From positions 1-7,200 of the forward strand of contig CAZOMR010000178.1 of the NCBI GenBank assembly GCA_964580655.1: a DNA stretch of 7,200 bases, written 5' to 3'. Below are positions 6,423 through 7,200 of this stretch, in pieces (positions within the stretch are counted from its first letter, which is position 1; each line of letters opens with the position of its first letter). A program made the position numbers and the translations under genes. This stretch comes from CAZOMR01 sp964580655. GTDB lineage: Bacteria; RBG-13-61-14; CAZOMR01. The notes beneath the pieces are model-generated. The model did not search any database and was not told where the DNA came from. It saw only the letters and a program-made list of their open reading frames with translations.

Positions 6423-7094
6423 CTACACTTTTCTTCCAAAATAAAGAAGAAAGACTTGCTCGTCTTTTATGATATGGTCGTAGCAGGTCAATGGTCCGCG
6501 GAATATCTCCTCGAAACCGCAGGATTTATAAAAAGGCACTGCCTGCTTGTTGTATGATGTCGTGCCGAGGTGCACACCCTTGACTCCGCTTGAGCGCAGA
6601 TAGTCCAGGTAGGCATTCATCAGGGCCTTTCCAATCCCTTGGCCCCTCAGCCACGGGTCAGCTATGTTATTGTGAAGATGAGCAGGATATTCGGCCTTGA
6701 TATTTCTCATCGGCATCCTGAACTCGCCTCGCTGATGACCTCGCACCACCCTTGCCATGTAAACGAGGTTCTTCCGCCTTAAGAAGATACCCTGTCGCAA
6801 TGCCTTCCTGAAAAGACGCGGCCTGATCTCCCCCGCGAAGATACGCTCATAGCGGTCCGTGTCCTTGCAACCGAGAAGATATGCCACTACCCTGCCATCC
6901 ACCTCTGCCACAAAGCAACTCTCCGGCTCATAATCGGTCCAGTAAGAAGACCACATGTCTGCGAATACATTCCTGCCTTCAAAGAAGACCTCCTGCGGCT
7001 CGCCCATGAAGCCGGTCTCGCAACAGATATAACGAACGGTATCCCGGTCTTCTGACCGATACCCGCGTACCTGGAAATCAGTACAGTGCTTCAT
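6423..7094 (-). CDS. GNAT-family N-acetyltransferase
   Basis: A 223-residue protein (counting from ATG 7094) that would transfer an acetyl group from acetyl-CoA to an amine; the substrate is unknown. The N-terminus (QVRGYRSEDRDTVRYIC, 8-24) is the usual first strand and helix. CFVAEVDGRVVAYLLG (60-75) is the central strand pair. The acetyl-CoA loop is LRGQGIGKALM (149-159), matching Q/R-x-x-G-x-G/A. Motif B is VHLGTTSYNKQAVPFYKSCGFE (174-195) with the typical Asn and Tyr189. The segment AEYPAHLHNNI (134-144) resembles GNAT proteins related to the acetyltransferase-like domain of bacterial O-GlcNAcase-type proteins. A TTG at 7136 would add 14 residues, but a predicted promoter overlaps that stretch, so ATG 7094 is preferred. 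No strong Shine-Dalgarno sequence is visible. The gene leads an apparent operon with the LysE transporter. Confidence 0.9.
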   Translation of the reverse strand: MKHCTDFQVRGYRSEDRDTVRYICCETGFMGEPQEVFFEGRNVFADMWSSYWTDYEPESCFVAEVDGRVVAYLLGCKDTDRYERIFAGEIRPRLFRKALRQGIFLRRKNLVYMARVVRGHQRGEFRMPMRNIKAEYPAHLHNNIADPWLRGQGIGKALMNAYLDYLRSSGVKGVHLGTTSYNKQAVPFYKSCGFEEIFRGPLTCYDHIIKDEQVFLLYFGRKV

Positions 7095-7113
7095 CTCATT
7101 GCCATTTATATTA

Positions 7114-7143
7114 ATCTTAATTCCCGGGCAGGGCAAGAGTCAA
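7114..7143 (-). promoter_or_regulatory. Putative promoter of the GNAT-LysE operon
   Basis: On the minus strand TTGACT (-35, plus-strand 7138-7143) is followed after 18 bases by TAAGAT (-10, plus-strand 7114-7119). The start of transcription would lie near 7107, giving a very short leader before ATG 7094 and excluding the TTG at 7136 as start. Matches are five and four of six; this is a weak-to-moderate prediction. Confidence 0.4.
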
Positions 7144-7200
7144 TCAGGGGTGTGCGACATAAATGGTGGTCAAGTGGCCCTGGGATTTCCAAAAGTTGTG
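7144..7200. other. Right-edge sequence without a recognisable feature
   Basis: These 57 bases upstream of the GNAT gene show no complete gene, hairpin or repeat that I can support. A gene could begin or end beyond the window edge. Confidence 0.4.

Overview
The window reads as a chromosomal segment from a Gram-negative, probably anaerobic bacterium. GC content looks moderate in the genes, and the spacers are AT-rich. The clues are a sodium-type, potassium-dependent membrane pyrophosphatase (common in anaerobes), a lipoprotein-like signal, and consensus sigma-70-style promoters. A Desulfobacterota-like (deltaproteobacterial) origin is my guess and is not proven. No rRNA, tRNA, CRISPR array, complete insertion sequence or origin was seen.

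Layout. Positions 1-441 hold no convincing gene: a GC-rich stretch with a hairpin, a short dispersed CTCTGTG-type repeat, then a good promoter and a perfect Shine-Dalgarno sequence. Next is hppA (442-2529, +), an ion-pumping membrane pyrophosphatase. A small cysteine-rich protein (2572-2907, -) converges on it and has its own strong promoter in an AT-rich spacer. Then comes a 417-residue protein (3065-4318, +) whose N-terminus resembles the core-binding domain of tyrosine recombinases but which lacks their catalytic domain. An 80-bp spacer with a promoter framed by an inverted repeat leads into a large, probably membrane-anchored alpha/beta hydrolase (4399-5694, +). A rho-independent terminator at 5715-5740 separates it from a convergent minus-strand pair: a GNAT acetyltransferase (6423-7094) followed 20 bp later by a LysE-family exporter (5758-6402).

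The genes look like independent transcription units except for the GNAT-LysE pair, which is probably one operon. I see no evidence that the window as a whole forms one new system. The points most worth following are the integrase-like protein without a catalytic domain, the roughly 60-residue insertion directly after the oxyanion motif of the hydrolase, and the AAGCTT inverted repeat around that hydrolase's promoter.
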